Notes: a model not told the origin generated them from the letters alone. Shown: positions 45,413-54,614, counted from the first letter of the stretch. The stretch: DNA of 64,000 nt from Veillonella sp. 3310 (GCF_003999875.1 NZ_RQVJ01000001.1:310001-374000), one strand, 5' to 3'. A program made the numbers and translations.

Positions 45413-45898
45413 CTATGCTTGTTTCAAATCAGATAATGGACCCACACCATTCAATGAGCCTTTATATGTTGCCACATCGTCATGCGGAGCCTCTAAAGAC
45501 ATTTCTGTAATAGATGCCCATCCAACCATGTAGGACTTATCGGGATACTCAAATTTCAAATGGATTGTTTGGGAATCAAGATAAGCTTGATTGATTACTT
45601 GCAAACCCTCGTCATTTGGCATTACCAATGTATCCAAATCGATTGACCATTCTTTCAAGCCTTGCAATGTAGATTTCCATCCACCACTGCCCTTATGAGA
45701 GGCGTCAATAGAATCCGCCTTACGTGATAATGTGCCACCTCGTTGGCCACCGATTAGCAACCATTCTGCTCCAGTCGTTTCATCTGTTCCTGTATTAACG
45801 TAAATAAAATAATTTTTACCTACAGTAGGCATGACTTGTGCCTTAGTAGGTGCTAATGCTTTTTTCTTTGGTGTTACTGTTACTGCCTCAGTTCCCAT
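45413..45898 (-). CDS. Major tail tube protein
   Basis: 161 residues, of the TP901-1/phi13-like tail tube group: NYFIYVNTGTDETTGAEWLL, the LSRKADSIDASHKGSGGW motif with central DAS.K, and GLKEWSIDLDTLVMPND. Hexamers of this protein stack to form the siphovirus tube. It lies just before the tail chaperones, as expected. Confidence 0.9.
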   Translation of the reverse strand: MGTEAVTVTPKKKALAPTKAQVMPTVGKNYFIYVNTGTDETTGAEWLLIGGQRGGTLSRKADSIDASHKGSGGWKSTLQGLKEWSIDLDTLVMPNDEGLQVINQAYLDSQTIHLKFEYPDKSYMVGWASITEMSLEAPHDDVATYKGSLNGVGPLSDLKQA

Positions 45899-45913
45899 AT
45901 TGTTCTCCTTTTC

Positions 45914-46381
45914 TTACCATATGTCCAAGTTATCCATTAATGAATATAGCTTGCACCGTATCGTGTATTGACTGCCTACATGTGGTCGTATACTGTCAGC
46001 ATCGCCAATTCTTCTTTCTACGACTAGATCCATCAGTTGATATTGCTCATCTAACACACAATACTTTGTATCTAGCTTTGTTACTCTCTCTCGTAAATGA
46101 GTGAGTGCCTTGTCTACCGTTTTTTCTAACTCAGATAGACTTGCATAGCCATATTCTAACTTCGGACTATCTTCACGAACCCATGCCTCTAAATACACTG
46201 TCACATCAAGTGTCCGTGTATCCTTAGCATTGCCCAACGCCTCATCGCCACGCATAAGGACAACATGGCCACCAATTCCCACATCTAAGTGTTGTGGTGG
46301 AATTGCCCCAAGACTTACTTCAACGTTGGAATTAACCTCATTTATTGCCCCTTTAAGAGCTTTCAGTGTTTCGTACCACAT
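45914..46381 (-). CDS. Tail terminator / tail completion protein (DUF3168-like)
   Basis: 155 residues. The pattern of an N-terminal helix, then GDEALGNAKDTRTLDVTVYL and a helical end, fits the small tail-terminator fold that caps the tube and joins it to the head. Support is mainly gene order: it sits between the connector genes and the tail tube gene. Confidence 0.65.
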   Translation of the reverse strand: MWYETLKALKGAINEVNSNVEVSLGAIPPQHLDVGIGGHVVLMRGDEALGNAKDTRTLDVTVYLEAWVREDSPKLEYGYASLSELEKTVDKALTHLRERVTKLDTKYCVLDEQYQLMDLVVERRIGDADSIRPHVGSQYTIRCKLYSLMDNLDIW

Positions 46382-46382
46382 G

Positions 46383-46808
46383 TTACCCCCTAAATATGCG
46401 AATCGTGCGGTAATTCGACCGTTTTCCGCTTGTATTGTCGCCTGTTAAATCTTCGGCAGTGAGTTTTGACTCTAACTGCTTAATGCGTGCGTCATATGTT
46501 TTGGATTTATTCGTGTAATGGTCATCCCCATTCTGTCCTCGGTACGGTGTGCCAATCGCTCCATACCCCTTTTTGATACAAACCTCACGATACGCATACA
46601 TGGCCAATAATTCACGCACAATAAAGGAGTAGGCGATGTCCTCTCGCTCTACTCCTAATTTGTTTGCAAAATAAAATAACCACTCATAGGCTTTAGTCAT
46701 AATATCCTCGGAGACTTCACGCCCTACCAGTTCATCGCCTAGTCGTATGCTTTCGTATATGTCATTATTTAATGTTGACTGAATAGCTGTATTCGTCTCT
46801 GAGTTCAC
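46383..46808 (-). CDS. Head-tail connector-region protein (GTG start)
   Basis: 141 residues from a GTG at 46808 behind AGAGGTGA, overlapping the gp10-like gene by 44 bases. Helical N-terminal half (MTKAYEWLFYFANKLGVERE) and a basic C-terminus (KRSNYRTIRIFRG). Family not recognised; the position between gp10-like and tail-terminator genes points to a head-tail joining role. Confidence 0.6.
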   Translation of the reverse strand: MNSETNTAIQSTLNNDIYESIRLGDELVGREVSEDIMTKAYEWLFYFANKLGVEREDIAYSFIVRELLAMYAYREVCIKKGYGAIGTPYRGQNGDDHYTNKSKTYDARIKQLESKLTAEDLTGDNTSGKRSNYRTIRIFRG

Positions 46809-47229
46809 TGCTAATCACCTCTTTCAATGCCGTTTTCGTGTACTTCGCAAAGATATTGCGTATATCATCGTGCTTTGCTTTCAATGCGTCAAATAAGAAT
46901 GGATCTGCTCCAGTGCCTGGATGGTGTACCGCTTTAGCAAATCTAAAAGCACTGCCACCTTGTGGCACCCATCGCAAAGCTTTCTTATTCTTTGGGAAGA
47001 TGTCATGAGCCACCGTTCCTTGATGAACAAATGGCCCATGCGGTGCTGATTGCGAATCAATGTAAACGATCCCGCTATTTTCATTGAACTTTACATCAAT
47101 AGAACGCTCTAACTGCCCTGTTCGGCTTATAAACCTATGATTAGTCTGTGCTTCATCTTGCACCTCGATGGTACTGGCCTTTATCGCTTGACGTAAGCGT
47201 TTATTGAAAATGGCATTGCCGTTACTCAT
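46765..47229 (-). CDS. HK97 gp10-like head-tail joining protein
   Basis: 154 residues with the gp10/morphogenesis pattern: basic N-terminal helix, SRTGQLERSIDVKF, FVHQGTVAHDIFPKNKKALR, then HHPGTGADPFLFDAL near the end. In HK97-like phages this protein takes part in head-tail completion. It is coupled to the downstream gene by overlap. Confidence 0.85.
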   Translation of the reverse strand: MSNGNAIFNKRLRQAIKASTIEVQDEAQTNHRFISRTGQLERSIDVKFNENSGIVYIDSQSAPHGPFVHQGTVAHDIFPKNKKALRWVPQGGSAFRFAKAVHHPGTGADPFLFDALKAKHDDIRNIFAKYTKTALKEVISSELRDEYSYSVNIK

Positions 47230-47485
47230 TGCCCTCAGCTACTTCTTCGGCTACTTCCTCGGTTACTTCCTCAGTTGCTCCTTCGGATGTTTCCTCGGAT
47301 GTTTCCTCGGTTACTTCTTTAGCTTTTTTTGCACGTTTCGGCTTTTCGTCACGCTCTACTGTGTAGCCTTTTTCCTCAAACCACTCTAGCAAGTTTTCAT
47401 TGTCTGTTTCGCCTACTCCATTCACGAACTCTACAGACGCAGAAATGCCATTGTAATCTTGTAATGGTGCATATACTTTAGCCAT
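47222..47485 (-). CDS. Acidic small head protein with Glu-rich repeat tail
   Basis: 87 residues. The N-terminal part (MAKVYAPLQDYNGISASVEF, then LLEWFEEKGYTVE) resembles small HeH/LEM-like or Rho-N-like proteins after capsid genes. The last 32 residues are a low-complexity acidic run of EETSEE / EEVTEE / EEVAEE units. It lies directly after the major capsid gene and overlaps the gp10-like gene by 8 bases. Role unknown, perhaps head-decoration or connector related. Confidence 0.65.
   Translation of the reverse strand: MAKVYAPLQDYNGISASVEFVNGVGETDNENLLEWFEEKGYTVERDEKPKRAKKAKEVTEETSEETSEGATEEVTEEVAEEVAEGNE
47230..47310. repeat. Short tandem repeats coding the Glu-rich tail
   Basis: Repeated units of the type GGATGTTTCCTC and GTTACTTCCTC on the plus strand encode the EETSEE/EEVTEE run, a region prone to copy-number change. 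Confidence 0.6.
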
Positions 47486-47495
47486 GATGTACCTC

Positions 47496-48455
47496 CTACT
47501 TAACTTTGATGTTTCGTAATACGCCTGCGGATTTTGTTGCTTTCAATACAACGCCTGCTGTCATCTCTACCTCGCCACGTTTTACAGCTCCAGCTGTTTT
47601 GAAGTCTGGCAAATATGTTCGTACTGGTGCTTGTCCTGCCATGGAAATAGCATGGAATCCGTCTAAGCCAAAACGTACCGCATATAAAGATGTTGTGCCA
47701 TCTCCTGCTTTGGTTGCTACTACATCATCATTAGTGCCTGCTTTTGCTCCTAAGTCAATCAATGGAATGCCGTCATAAGTAGATACTTGGCGACCAAATG
47801 CGTCAGCAGTTTGCGTATACATAGATGTACGGCGGGCGACTGCTTTAATTTTGTTGATTAATTTGGAGTTGCCCATTAATGCACCTGGGCGACCATCTAA
47901 AGCAGATAAAAATTCGTCTAATTGGTCTAAGAATTTAACGGCATTCTCTGTCACTTTATCAGACGTAGATAAGTCAATCGCTTGACCTGTTGCATTAATC
48001 TCTGTAGAAGATCCTTTTAATGCTTTTTCTAAACCATCAAAAGCATGTGTACCTAATGCAGAATCACCATTGATAACGGTATCGTTAAATAATGCGGACG
48101 CTGCCTTAATTTTTTGTTGTAACTGCAATTGCACCTCATCAACAATACCACCCATATTAGCAATGATACGGTCGATTTCAAACGCTCCACCAAATACTGC
48201 CAAATCAGCAGTGAATTTTTGGCGTGTCACTTCTTGTGGTGTGTACTCGTGATTGATTTCACGGAAGGACGCTGTAGGTTGTGTCAATAAACGTGTGTAT
48301 GCATACGTCAACGTAGCCCCACCACCTGTAGGAGATACCACATCATCGAATGTTAATGTATCCCACAAGAAATTGGATTTTCTAAATTCATCAATAATCC
48401 CAATCTGCAAATCATCTTGCACGTTCTTTTTTGCTTCCAATAATGTTACCGCCAT
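47496..48455 (-). CDS. Major capsid protein (HK97 fold)
   Basis: 319 residues placed after the scaffold gene. The sequence has the extended E-loop-like region (DDVVSPTGGGATLTYAYTRL, ASFREINHEYTP), a spine helix (DEVQLQLQQKIKAASALFND) and a C-terminal domain (FGRQVSTYDGIPLIDLG). There is no N-terminal protease-type extension, consistent with a separate GP20-type scaffold. Confidence 0.88.
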   Translation of the reverse strand: MAVTLLEAKKNVQDDLQIGIIDEFRKSNFLWDTLTFDDVVSPTGGGATLTYAYTRLLTQPTASFREINHEYTPQEVTRQKFTADLAVFGGAFEIDRIIANMGGIVDEVQLQLQQKIKAASALFNDTVINGDSALGTHAFDGLEKALKGSSTEINATGQAIDLSTSDKVTENAVKFLDQLDEFLSALDGRPGALMGNSKLINKIKAVARRTSMYTQTADAFGRQVSTYDGIPLIDLGAKAGTNDDVVATKAGDGTTSLYAVRFGLDGFHAISMAGQAPVRTYLPDFKTAGAVKRGEVEMTAGVVLKATKSAGVLRNIKVK

Positions 48456-48476
48456 GTTTGTTCTCCTTTACATTAA

Positions 48477-49094
48477 TTACTCTTGAACCCCAATCGCATT
48501 CGCAATTGACGCTCTTAACCCCACTGGTTGGCCACCGTCATTATTACCTCGATTGTGACCACTACCTGCTTTTTGCGTGCTTTTAACAGCCCACGCATTG
48601 CCGTCAAGCCATGCTTTCGTACCGTCAGCGATAGAATGTGCATTGCCCTTATCATCTGTATAAGAATATGCACCATCTTCCCCTACGGTTACTTTTGGAA
48701 TTAATAACTGTGCTAGGGTGTTCGGATCCACTGCGTTATGTTTGCTCAACGCATCGACAACTTGTGTTGTAATCTCAGACTGCACCCGCTTGTCCTGTTC
48801 TTCTTGTCTTGCTTTCTCTGCGTCCTCATACTGTTGCTGTAGTTTCTTCAAATCGTTTTGCAATTTGGCAATGTCAGCACCACTATTCGCACCAGCAGAT
48901 GTAAAGCCCTCTAACTTATTTTTTAAATCAGCTTGCATATCCGTTAACTCTTGCACCGTTTTCTTTGCGTCTTTCAAATCCTGCAATTGGTTGTTGAATT
49001 GTGTTTTACTTACGTAATTCTTGCCATAATCTGCAACCACTTCCTCTGCTTGTTCGTCCGTTAATCCTAGTGCTTTTAATTCTTCTTTTGTCAT
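48477..49094 (-). CDS. Capsid scaffold protein (GP20-like)
   Basis: 205 residues opening with KEELKALGLTDEQAEEVVAD, the GP20 minor structural/scaffold signature, followed by a coiled coil (about 30-110) and a Gly/Asn-rich C-terminus. Scaffolds guide procapsid assembly and leave before DNA packaging. It directly precedes the major capsid gene and has an AAAGGAG ribosome site. Confidence 0.88.
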   Translation of the reverse strand: MTKEELKALGLTDEQAEEVVADYGKNYVSKTQFNNQLQDLKDAKKTVQELTDMQADLKNKLEGFTSAGANSGADIAKLQNDLKKLQQQYEDAEKARQEEQDKRVQSEITTQVVDALSKHNAVDPNTLAQLLIPKVTVGEDGAYSYTDDKGNAHSIADGTKAWLDGNAWAVKSTQKAGSGHNRGNNDGGQPVGLRASIANAIGVQE

Positions 49095-49197
49095 CGCTTA
49101 ACTCCTTTTCTAAATTCACGATTCGCTTGTTTTTCGTGAGCCACACCTCACGCCTACTGTCTTGTTGTTTTTCGCCTAACAATACTAAAACGGCAAT

Positions 49198-49231
49198 ATA
49201 AAAGCACCCATAGGCTAGTGCCTAGAGTGCT
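49198..49231 (-). terminator. Hairpin between the small membrane protein and the scaffold gene
   Basis: AGCAC/GTGCT outer and TAGGC/GCCTA inner stems with ACTA loop, then TTTTAT on the minus strand, 3 bases after the small gene's stop. It may be partial so that scaffold and capsid are still expressed. Confidence 0.55.
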
Positions 49232-49233
49232 AA

Positions 49234-49383
49234 TTACCTAGTATATTTGTTTAACCATTCTTGTCGCTTTCGCTCATCTCTATCTTCTTTCCATTCGACA
49301 ACGCAAGCATATAGCAACATCAACAACACGATGAATGCCATAATCCATGTGGCATAAAGCATAAATGCAATGTATCCAATCAT
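49234..49383 (-). CDS. Small single-pass phage membrane protein (49 aa)
   Basis: Starts at ATG 49383 behind a perfect AAGGAGG. The product has one long hydrophobic segment (IGYIAFMLYATWIMAFIVLL) then a charged tail (VVEWKEDRDERKRQEW). Hairpins lie on both sides. No family recognised; it could be a superinfection-exclusion or accessory membrane protein placed in the head operon. Confidence 0.65.
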   Translation of the reverse strand: MIGYIAFMLYATWIMAFIVLLMLLYACVVEWKEDRDERKRQEWLNKYTR

Positions 49384-49406
49384 TGTGCCTCCTTAATTTT
49401 TTCATG

Positions 49407-49434
49407 AAAAAACCACTTACTAATGCAAGTGGTT
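49407..49434 (-). terminator. Terminator within the head operon
   Basis: AACCACTT/AAGTGGTT perfect 8-bp stem with 8-base loop and a following T6 run on the minus strand; it overlaps the stop of the 57-aa gene. Confidence 0.7.
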
Positions 49435-49606
49435 ATAAATTGATATTGTTTTCTTCTGCGTATTTCAAATCTTCGTAATACTCATTATACGAATCAACAG
49501 CCTTTTGAGGTGCTTTGTCTGTTAGTTTAAACTTCAATCGCCCTCTTTCATCTCTGTATTCCTTATACCATTCTTCATTTTCCAAAAAATACGGCATGTC
49601 CATCAT
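49433..49606 (-). CDS. Hypothetical 57-aa phage protein
   Basis: Begins MMDMPYFLENEEWYKEYRDE and is rich in Tyr and Glu; AAGGAGAT lies 10 bases upstream and the MuF gene stops 1 base before it. Charged and soluble with no recognised family. Its unit ends at a strong hairpin. Confidence 0.6.
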   Translation of the reverse strand: MMDMPYFLENEEWYKEYRDERGRLKFKLTDKAPQKAVDSYNEYYEDLKYAEENNINL

Positions 49607-49607
49607 G

Positions 49608-51455
49608 TTATTTCATCTCCTTATTGATCCAATCCAATAATCTTAATGCTAAGGGGTTAGGCTCGCTATATAACATAGCATGTGCAAACAACTCTGCAAA
49701 TGTCTCCCGTTCATTTGTTTGCCCATACCTGCTAACATATTTCTCTAACGCCTCTGTGTACTCAATCCCATCTATAGTCGCCTGCTCCTTAACAAGTTTA
49801 TGTACTTCACGGTCTATATTGCGACCTACTTTGTTCATCCACTGATTATGTATGATATGACCATATTCATGAGTAATTGTTTGTAAATGAGCCTTATCTT
49901 TATCAGTTCTCATGGACCAATTTCGCTCTTGAGAACTTATCTTTCCATCTCTCATTTCTTGAATAGTCTGATTGTAATACTTTGGTGTCAAATTCAACTT
50001 CATGTTTATGAATTGATAGTTTGTTTGATAAAACTGCCCAACTACACAAGCATTTGCATTTCTAGCTATCTTCCCATTTGCAGAATATTCCCACTCGCCA
50101 CCGCTTTTAATGAATTCGCTTATAGCTCCGAATTCATCTTCTAATTTCATTAAATGAGCGATGTTAGCCATTATGGTTTTTGGATTTAATTTCTTCAAAT
50201 CTTTGTCACTAAATCCAACACCGAACCGTTCTATTAGATAATCATTCATCTCATTTCTATCTTTGAACGAATATTCTTTAGCTTGGATTGGTTCTTCTTT
50301 CTTAATCCTAACACCTTTCACGCCCTCTTTCAAGCGTTTGTAGTCTCTTTTCGGTGTCCTTACCTCGAACTTACCATTATCCCATCCTCTTAAGTGGTCT
50401 TGCCATCGTGCCTTGCCCTCAAGTACTGCTACTCGACCATGCACGCCCAACAATCGTTCTTGTTCTTTCACTGATAAGGATTTCAATAGATCCATACCAC
50501 CCTGCTCGATGTTCTCCTTAGGTGTAGGGTTATCAATCATACCATCAACGATAGGTTTTAGCCTACACATACAATGCGGATGTGCTGGCAACGTTGGTAC
50601 TTTGTCTTTAGGGTAAACACCCTTACCCATGCCATAGAGGTCTGCGTTTGCGTAAAAATCGCAAATATCAAATACTGGATGCCTACTGCCTAACTTCCAT
50701 TGAAAGGCGACTACATCCTCATCATCCTTATATCGTGATACTTGGCCATCAGCATATGCCCTTGCGGTCTCAGTCCTTGCGATACGTTCTGCGTTATACC
50801 GTGTCTTTTCTTCCGTGGCAATCTCAATCGCTTTTTCTAGCTTTCGTTCATTGTCACTCTCTACGGCTTTAATTACTTCACTGTAACCTGCCCTAAGTCC
50901 TGCGGTGGTTCGCTTGCTTACTTGTCTTTGTACTTTCCTTAGCAATTTTCGCTTTTCTTCTGCACTAGTATCGATAGGGAGTTTTGCTACTTGATCCATA
51001 AATTGTGGCAATTCTGCCGTATCAATCACACCTCGGTTGAATAGCTCTGTGGCTATCTTTTTATTGGTATTGCCCTTACCTATAGTGGACTTGAGTATAT
51101 CCCCTACCTCTTTTCTAACCGCACTACCTCTTGAGTGTAGCCGATGAGATAGGTTCAAATTGTCTTTCGCCCACGCTTTTTGCATTGCAGTAGATATGGA
51201 TTCACTAGAGAATGGTATATCTCCAGTATCGACCCCTACAGCAACGCCTGCTTTTATGTATCCACTTGTAAAGGCTTTCACCATATCATCGACTATCGAT
51301 TCTTTCATTCCGTCCATGACTGGATATAGCTTGTATGCCTCGTCTATCGCACTATTTACATCAAATCCTTGTGTCAGCAGATATGCGACTACACTCTTGA
51401 ACCCACTAATTAAGGTGTCTATCTTTTGGCTCGTCTTGTCCATCGTCCTCGTCAT
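49608..51455 (-). CDS. Phage minor head protein: MuF domain fused to a zinc metallopeptidase-like domain
   Basis: 615 residues. The MuF/SPP1 gp7-like region (about 120-320) shows ERIARTETARAYADGQVSRY and the Cys/His-rich TLPAHPHCMCRLKP. A linker follows. The C-terminal 200 residues form an unrelated domain with the gluzincin motif HEYGHIIH (His529-His533) and a downstream ETFAELFAH that may give the third ligand. MuF proteins are packed in the virion, so the enzyme could be delivered into the host. The start is ambiguous (51455 or 51443) and overlaps the portal gene by about 50 bases. Confidence 0.85.
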   Translation of the reverse strand: MTRTMDKTSQKIDTLISGFKSVVAYLLTQGFDVNSAIDEAYKLYPVMDGMKESIVDDMVKAFTSGYIKAGVAVGVDTGDIPFSSESISTAMQKAWAKDNLNLSHRLHSRGSAVRKEVGDILKSTIGKGNTNKKIATELFNRGVIDTAELPQFMDQVAKLPIDTSAEEKRKLLRKVQRQVSKRTTAGLRAGYSEVIKAVESDNERKLEKAIEIATEEKTRYNAERIARTETARAYADGQVSRYKDDEDVVAFQWKLGSRHPVFDICDFYANADLYGMGKGVYPKDKVPTLPAHPHCMCRLKPIVDGMIDNPTPKENIEQGGMDLLKSLSVKEQERLLGVHGRVAVLEGKARWQDHLRGWDNGKFEVRTPKRDYKRLKEGVKGVRIKKEEPIQAKEYSFKDRNEMNDYLIERFGVGFSDKDLKKLNPKTIMANIAHLMKLEDEFGAISEFIKSGGEWEYSANGKIARNANACVVGQFYQTNYQFINMKLNLTPKYYNQTIQEMRDGKISSQERNWSMRTDKDKAHLQTITHEYGHIIHNQWMNKVGRNIDREVHKLVKEQATIDGIEYTEALEKYVSRYGQTNERETFAELFAHAMLYSEPNPLALRLLDWINKEMK

Positions 51456-52851
51456 CTCCGCCTAATGCTTGCAACATACTAGCATGATTCAATAGATTAC
51501 TATATTCTCTATCTTGCTTGGATTGTGCTGTGCTTTCCTCAACCTCTTTCACAATGTTGTCATATATGTCGGGTTCGATGTTAGGCATATAAGCCTCTAG
51601 CACTTTTTTGGCCACCTCTACCGTAAACGCATTAGATCCAAGGTTCAAATCAATAGCAGATTGTGCTTGCCCTAGTGATTCCGTTACATCATTAATGCTA
51701 AAATCTCGTGGATATTCGCAAGTAAAATCGGTCGTTTCTCCCGTCCATAATTCAAACAATTGAACTATCTTACGTTCAGCACTCTCACATTGTACGGCAA
51801 AGTCTGCTAATCGTTGGTTAATCCGTTGAAAATCCCACTGTTTAGCAACGCCACTCTTTGCAGATTGAACACCCACCACACTATCCATGCCACTCATTCG
51901 ATAGATTTCTTGAATGTGTCTGTCCATTTGGTCAGTTAGCATATTAGCAGGTGAGGCATCAGGAGAAATAAAAGCAGGTGCTTTTGAACTCTCAGCAGGA
52001 TATGCCAATAAGTTATCCGTTCCTATTGTTAAATTATCTGCCAAATTCCCATCATCAGGATACGTTAAGATATTGAATGCTTGGTCTGCCAATAACTGCG
52101 TGTGCCATGAGCATAACTGATAGAGTGAGTAATTCGTCTGTGCAATGCTTATGAACTCACTAGACGGCTTGATGGTGCTAGGTGGAGTAGCACGTCCAAA
52201 CCACTGTACGATAGGTACTACACCTAACCCATGCACACCTTGATGTGTCATGTCCTCACTAGTCATAGTTAGTGTCTTATGTACTGACCATGTTTCCCTA
52301 TCCCATCTATGGTAGATGTATTGTTTGCCTGCCTCTGTATACTCTCCGACTTGACGGAATACAAATTCAGTAATTGCTCCGTTCTCGTCTAACTTCCACG
52401 ACATCACATCATCGGGCATTATTTCCGTAACGAATGGATAATTACCATTCGCTATATCCTCATCTCTCGTTTCTGCCACGTTCTCGGTATTGTTTACCAA
52501 TACATACACAACACCATACAGCTTAGCCATTACCGCAACACGTCTTAGGTATTCTTGTAGGGTCGTTCCTGCATGGTCTGCGTTATTTAGGAATAGTTGG
52601 AATAACACGCTATCTTTGTAATCCCTTTTGATTTCGTCTTTGAATATAGGGTCTACTGTTGCATCCACTACTGGCCTTGTGTAGTTCCAATAGTACGCCA
52701 ATGATTTACGCCTAATATAATTCTCAATGCTTTCTCTAGCATGCTGTTGGATCCCTTGGCCATAGCTAAATATTCCGCTACCGTTATAGGCATCGTGTAG
52801 CATTTTATAATTGTCTATTTTGATTGTTTTGTCAAATACTCTATCCGCCAT
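51406..52851 (-). CDS. Phage portal protein (DUF4055-like)
   Basis: About 481 residues. It shows LAYYWNYTRPVVDATVDPIF, MPDDVMSWKLDENGAITEF and a C-terminal helical part ending in an acidic GGDDEDDGQDEPKD tail. Portals form the dodecameric DNA gate of the head. Start 52851 follows AAGGGGGAT, 10 bases after the terminase stop; an in-frame ATG at 52884 lies inside the terminase gene. Confidence 0.88.
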   Translation of the reverse strand: MADRVFDKTIKIDNYKMLHDAYNGSGIFSYGQGIQQHARESIENYIRRKSLAYYWNYTRPVVDATVDPIFKDEIKRDYKDSVLFQLFLNNADHAGTTLQEYLRRVAVMAKLYGVVYVLVNNTENVAETRDEDIANGNYPFVTEIMPDDVMSWKLDENGAITEFVFRQVGEYTEAGKQYIYHRWDRETWSVHKTLTMTSEDMTHQGVHGLGVVPIVQWFGRATPPSTIKPSSEFISIAQTNYSLYQLCSWHTQLLADQAFNILTYPDDGNLADNLTIGTDNLLAYPAESSKAPAFISPDASPANMLTDQMDRHIQEIYRMSGMDSVVGVQSAKSGVAKQWDFQRINQRLADFAVQCESAERKIVQLFELWTGETTDFTCEYPRDFSINDVTESLGQAQSAIDLNLGSNAFTVEVAKKVLEAYMPNIEPDIYDNIVKEVEESTAQSKQDREYSNLLNHASMLQALGGDDEDDGQDEPKDRHLN

Positions 52852-52861
52852 TCTATCCCCC

Positions 52862-54250
52862 TTAATATAAGTTAACTCGACCACTACGCAATATAGGTGC
52901 GTTGATTTTCTCTGCCACCCCTGTCAATGCGTCTGGTGCGTCATCATGCTCGTTCTTGCCCTCTCGTTGAAAGCGTAGTATTGCCTTGGCAAAGTCTTTC
53001 CATCGTTCCTGCCAATCCATAGGCATATAGATGTGATCCATCACCCATGTTGCCTGTGACAATATACGGCTTTCCTTGTTCTTCGATTGATGAAAAGCGA
53101 CTATCTTTGTACGATTACTGTTGTAAACTTCCTCCAATATCCGCCTTACACTCCGAACAAATCCACGACCGCCATTATTACTTTCAATGTCAGCAATGGC
53201 CACATTGTAATCATAGATTGCCTTGGCCACTTGTGGCTCGGTAATCTCCATCGATTCTTTTGTGTATATCACATCAAGCAGATAAGCCTCGTTCTTGTAT
53301 ACTCCGTATATAATACTGCATAGGTAATCTGCCCCTTCATCTGCGGTGTCTGTATAGTTTTTAATCATCTCAAACGGTGGTAATGTATCGTACGTTTTAA
53401 ACCCACTATACAAGCACCCTTTGAGGTCGATAGGTATTTGCTGATAGTTCGCACTCGCTATGTCTTCCCCCATAGCTGATACCTTATCTCGATATGAATC
53501 ACGGCTTAATACTTCATCGCATAACATCGTGCCATCGTCCTGCAAGGCTTTCATCGTAATCACCTTGGCACGTTCTCCAAAGTGTTCCATCGCTCGCCCT
53601 GCTAAGTCATCGCTAGCCCATCGTGTCATGATGATTATTATCTTACCGCCCTCTTCTAACCTCGATAACATCGTGTTGGTGAACCAATCCCAATGCTTAG
53701 CCTTTACGTTCTCGTTGTACGCTTCTTCGGCGTTCTTTATAATATCGTCTAATATCAGTAGGCTAGCACCAAAGCCTGTAGCAGTACCACTCGGAGACGT
53801 GGCAAGATAGCTGTTATAACCACCCTCTAAAGACCACATGTCCATACTACCATCGCCACGTTTAATGCGTGTATTTGGAAATATATCGCTATATACCACA
53901 ATATCCTTGTCAGCCTTTACCATCTGAATATCATTTCTAACATTCTTCGCAAAGGTTGTCGATAGTGTAGTATTGTAACTCCCTGTCATGATTTTCTCGT
54001 GCGGGTGTGTGCCTAATATCCACTTAACCAACATCTGAGCACTCCGACTTTTGCCATGACGGGGAGGCATGTTCATGATTAATACTTTGGCGGTCTTATC
54101 CTCATAGAACTGTTGTAACTCTTTACATAGATCCACAAGATACTGCCTATCTTTTTTGTAAAAATCACCTGCCATCAAATTACAGAAATAAAAGAAATCA
54201 CGTCTAGCCAATTCTAAACGTGCTTGATGTAATATATTCGCTTTATTCAT
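52862..54250 (-). CDS. terL: Terminase large subunit
   Basis: 462-residue packaging motor and nuclease. ATPase domain with Walker A PPRHGKS (62-68), coupling region, Walker B LLILDDI (about 168) and motif III MTRWASDDLAG. C-terminal RNase-H-like nuclease with acidic residues in DTADEGADY, IADIESNNGG and HDDAPDAL. Overlaps the small subunit by 8 bases, giving coupled translation. Confidence 0.95.
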   Translation of the reverse strand: MNKANILHQARLELARRDFFYFCNLMAGDFYKKDRQYLVDLCKELQQFYEDKTAKVLIMNMPPRHGKSRSAQMLVKWILGTHPHEKIMTGSYNTTLSTTFAKNVRNDIQMVKADKDIVVYSDIFPNTRIKRGDGSMDMWSLEGGYNSYLATSPSGTATGFGASLLILDDIIKNAEEAYNENVKAKHWDWFTNTMLSRLEEGGKIIIIMTRWASDDLAGRAMEHFGERAKVITMKALQDDGTMLCDEVLSRDSYRDKVSAMGEDIASANYQQIPIDLKGCLYSGFKTYDTLPPFEMIKNYTDTADEGADYLCSIIYGVYKNEAYLLDVIYTKESMEITEPQVAKAIYDYNVAIADIESNNGGRGFVRSVRRILEEVYNSNRTKIVAFHQSKNKESRILSQATWVMDHIYMPMDWQERWKDFAKAILRFQREGKNEHDDAPDALTGVAEKINAPILRSGRVNLY

Positions 54251-54614
54251 CGCCTATCAACTTCTTAATGTCCTCGGTACTCACCCCGTTAAATGGGTTG
54301 TTGATGTCAGCTTTTACCTCAACTTCGCTATAATCTCGTTGGCCTAAATACTGTTTGCCCAAGAATATCGCCATCGTTGCGTTCTTTTCTGCTAGTTTCC
54401 ATTGTTTTCTTCGCAAGCTAATCTTTCCAAGTTCTCGCTTTTGTTTGAAAATTTCGGAAAATGTTGTGCCATATGTTTTACGACACCATGTATTTAACGT
54501 CTTATCTGTAATCCCTAATACAAGGCATATTTCTTCTTGCGTAGCTTGTATTTGGCACATTCCTTCGAATTGTTGTTGGTCTATCTTTTTTGGTGGTCGT
54601 CCCATCTTTGCCAT
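54243..54614 (-). CDS. terS: Terminase small subunit
   Basis: 123 residues with a GRPPKK opening and a helix-turn-helix-like segment (MCQIQATQEEICLVLGITDK then TLNTWCRKTYG) that would recognise the packaging site. C-terminal oligomerisation helix and acidic end. The start overlaps the glycosyltransferase stop as TAATG behind AAGGGGGG. Confidence 0.9.
   Translation of the reverse strand: MAKMGRPPKKIDQQQFEGMCQIQATQEEICLVLGITDKTLNTWCRKTYGTTFSEIFKQKRELGKISLRRKQWKLAEKNATMAIFLGKQYLGQRDYSEVEVKADINNPFNGVSTEDIKKLIGDE

Noticed and set aside
46383-47229. Frameshift between the gp10-like gene and the following 141-aa gene
   Set aside because: The 44-base overlap is explained by a GTG start with its own strong ribosome site; no slippery heptamer is present.
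49095-49200. Extra frame upstream of the scaffold gene running into it out of phase
   Set aside because: Only a TTG without ribosome site could start it and most of it overlaps the scaffold gene; treated as noise.
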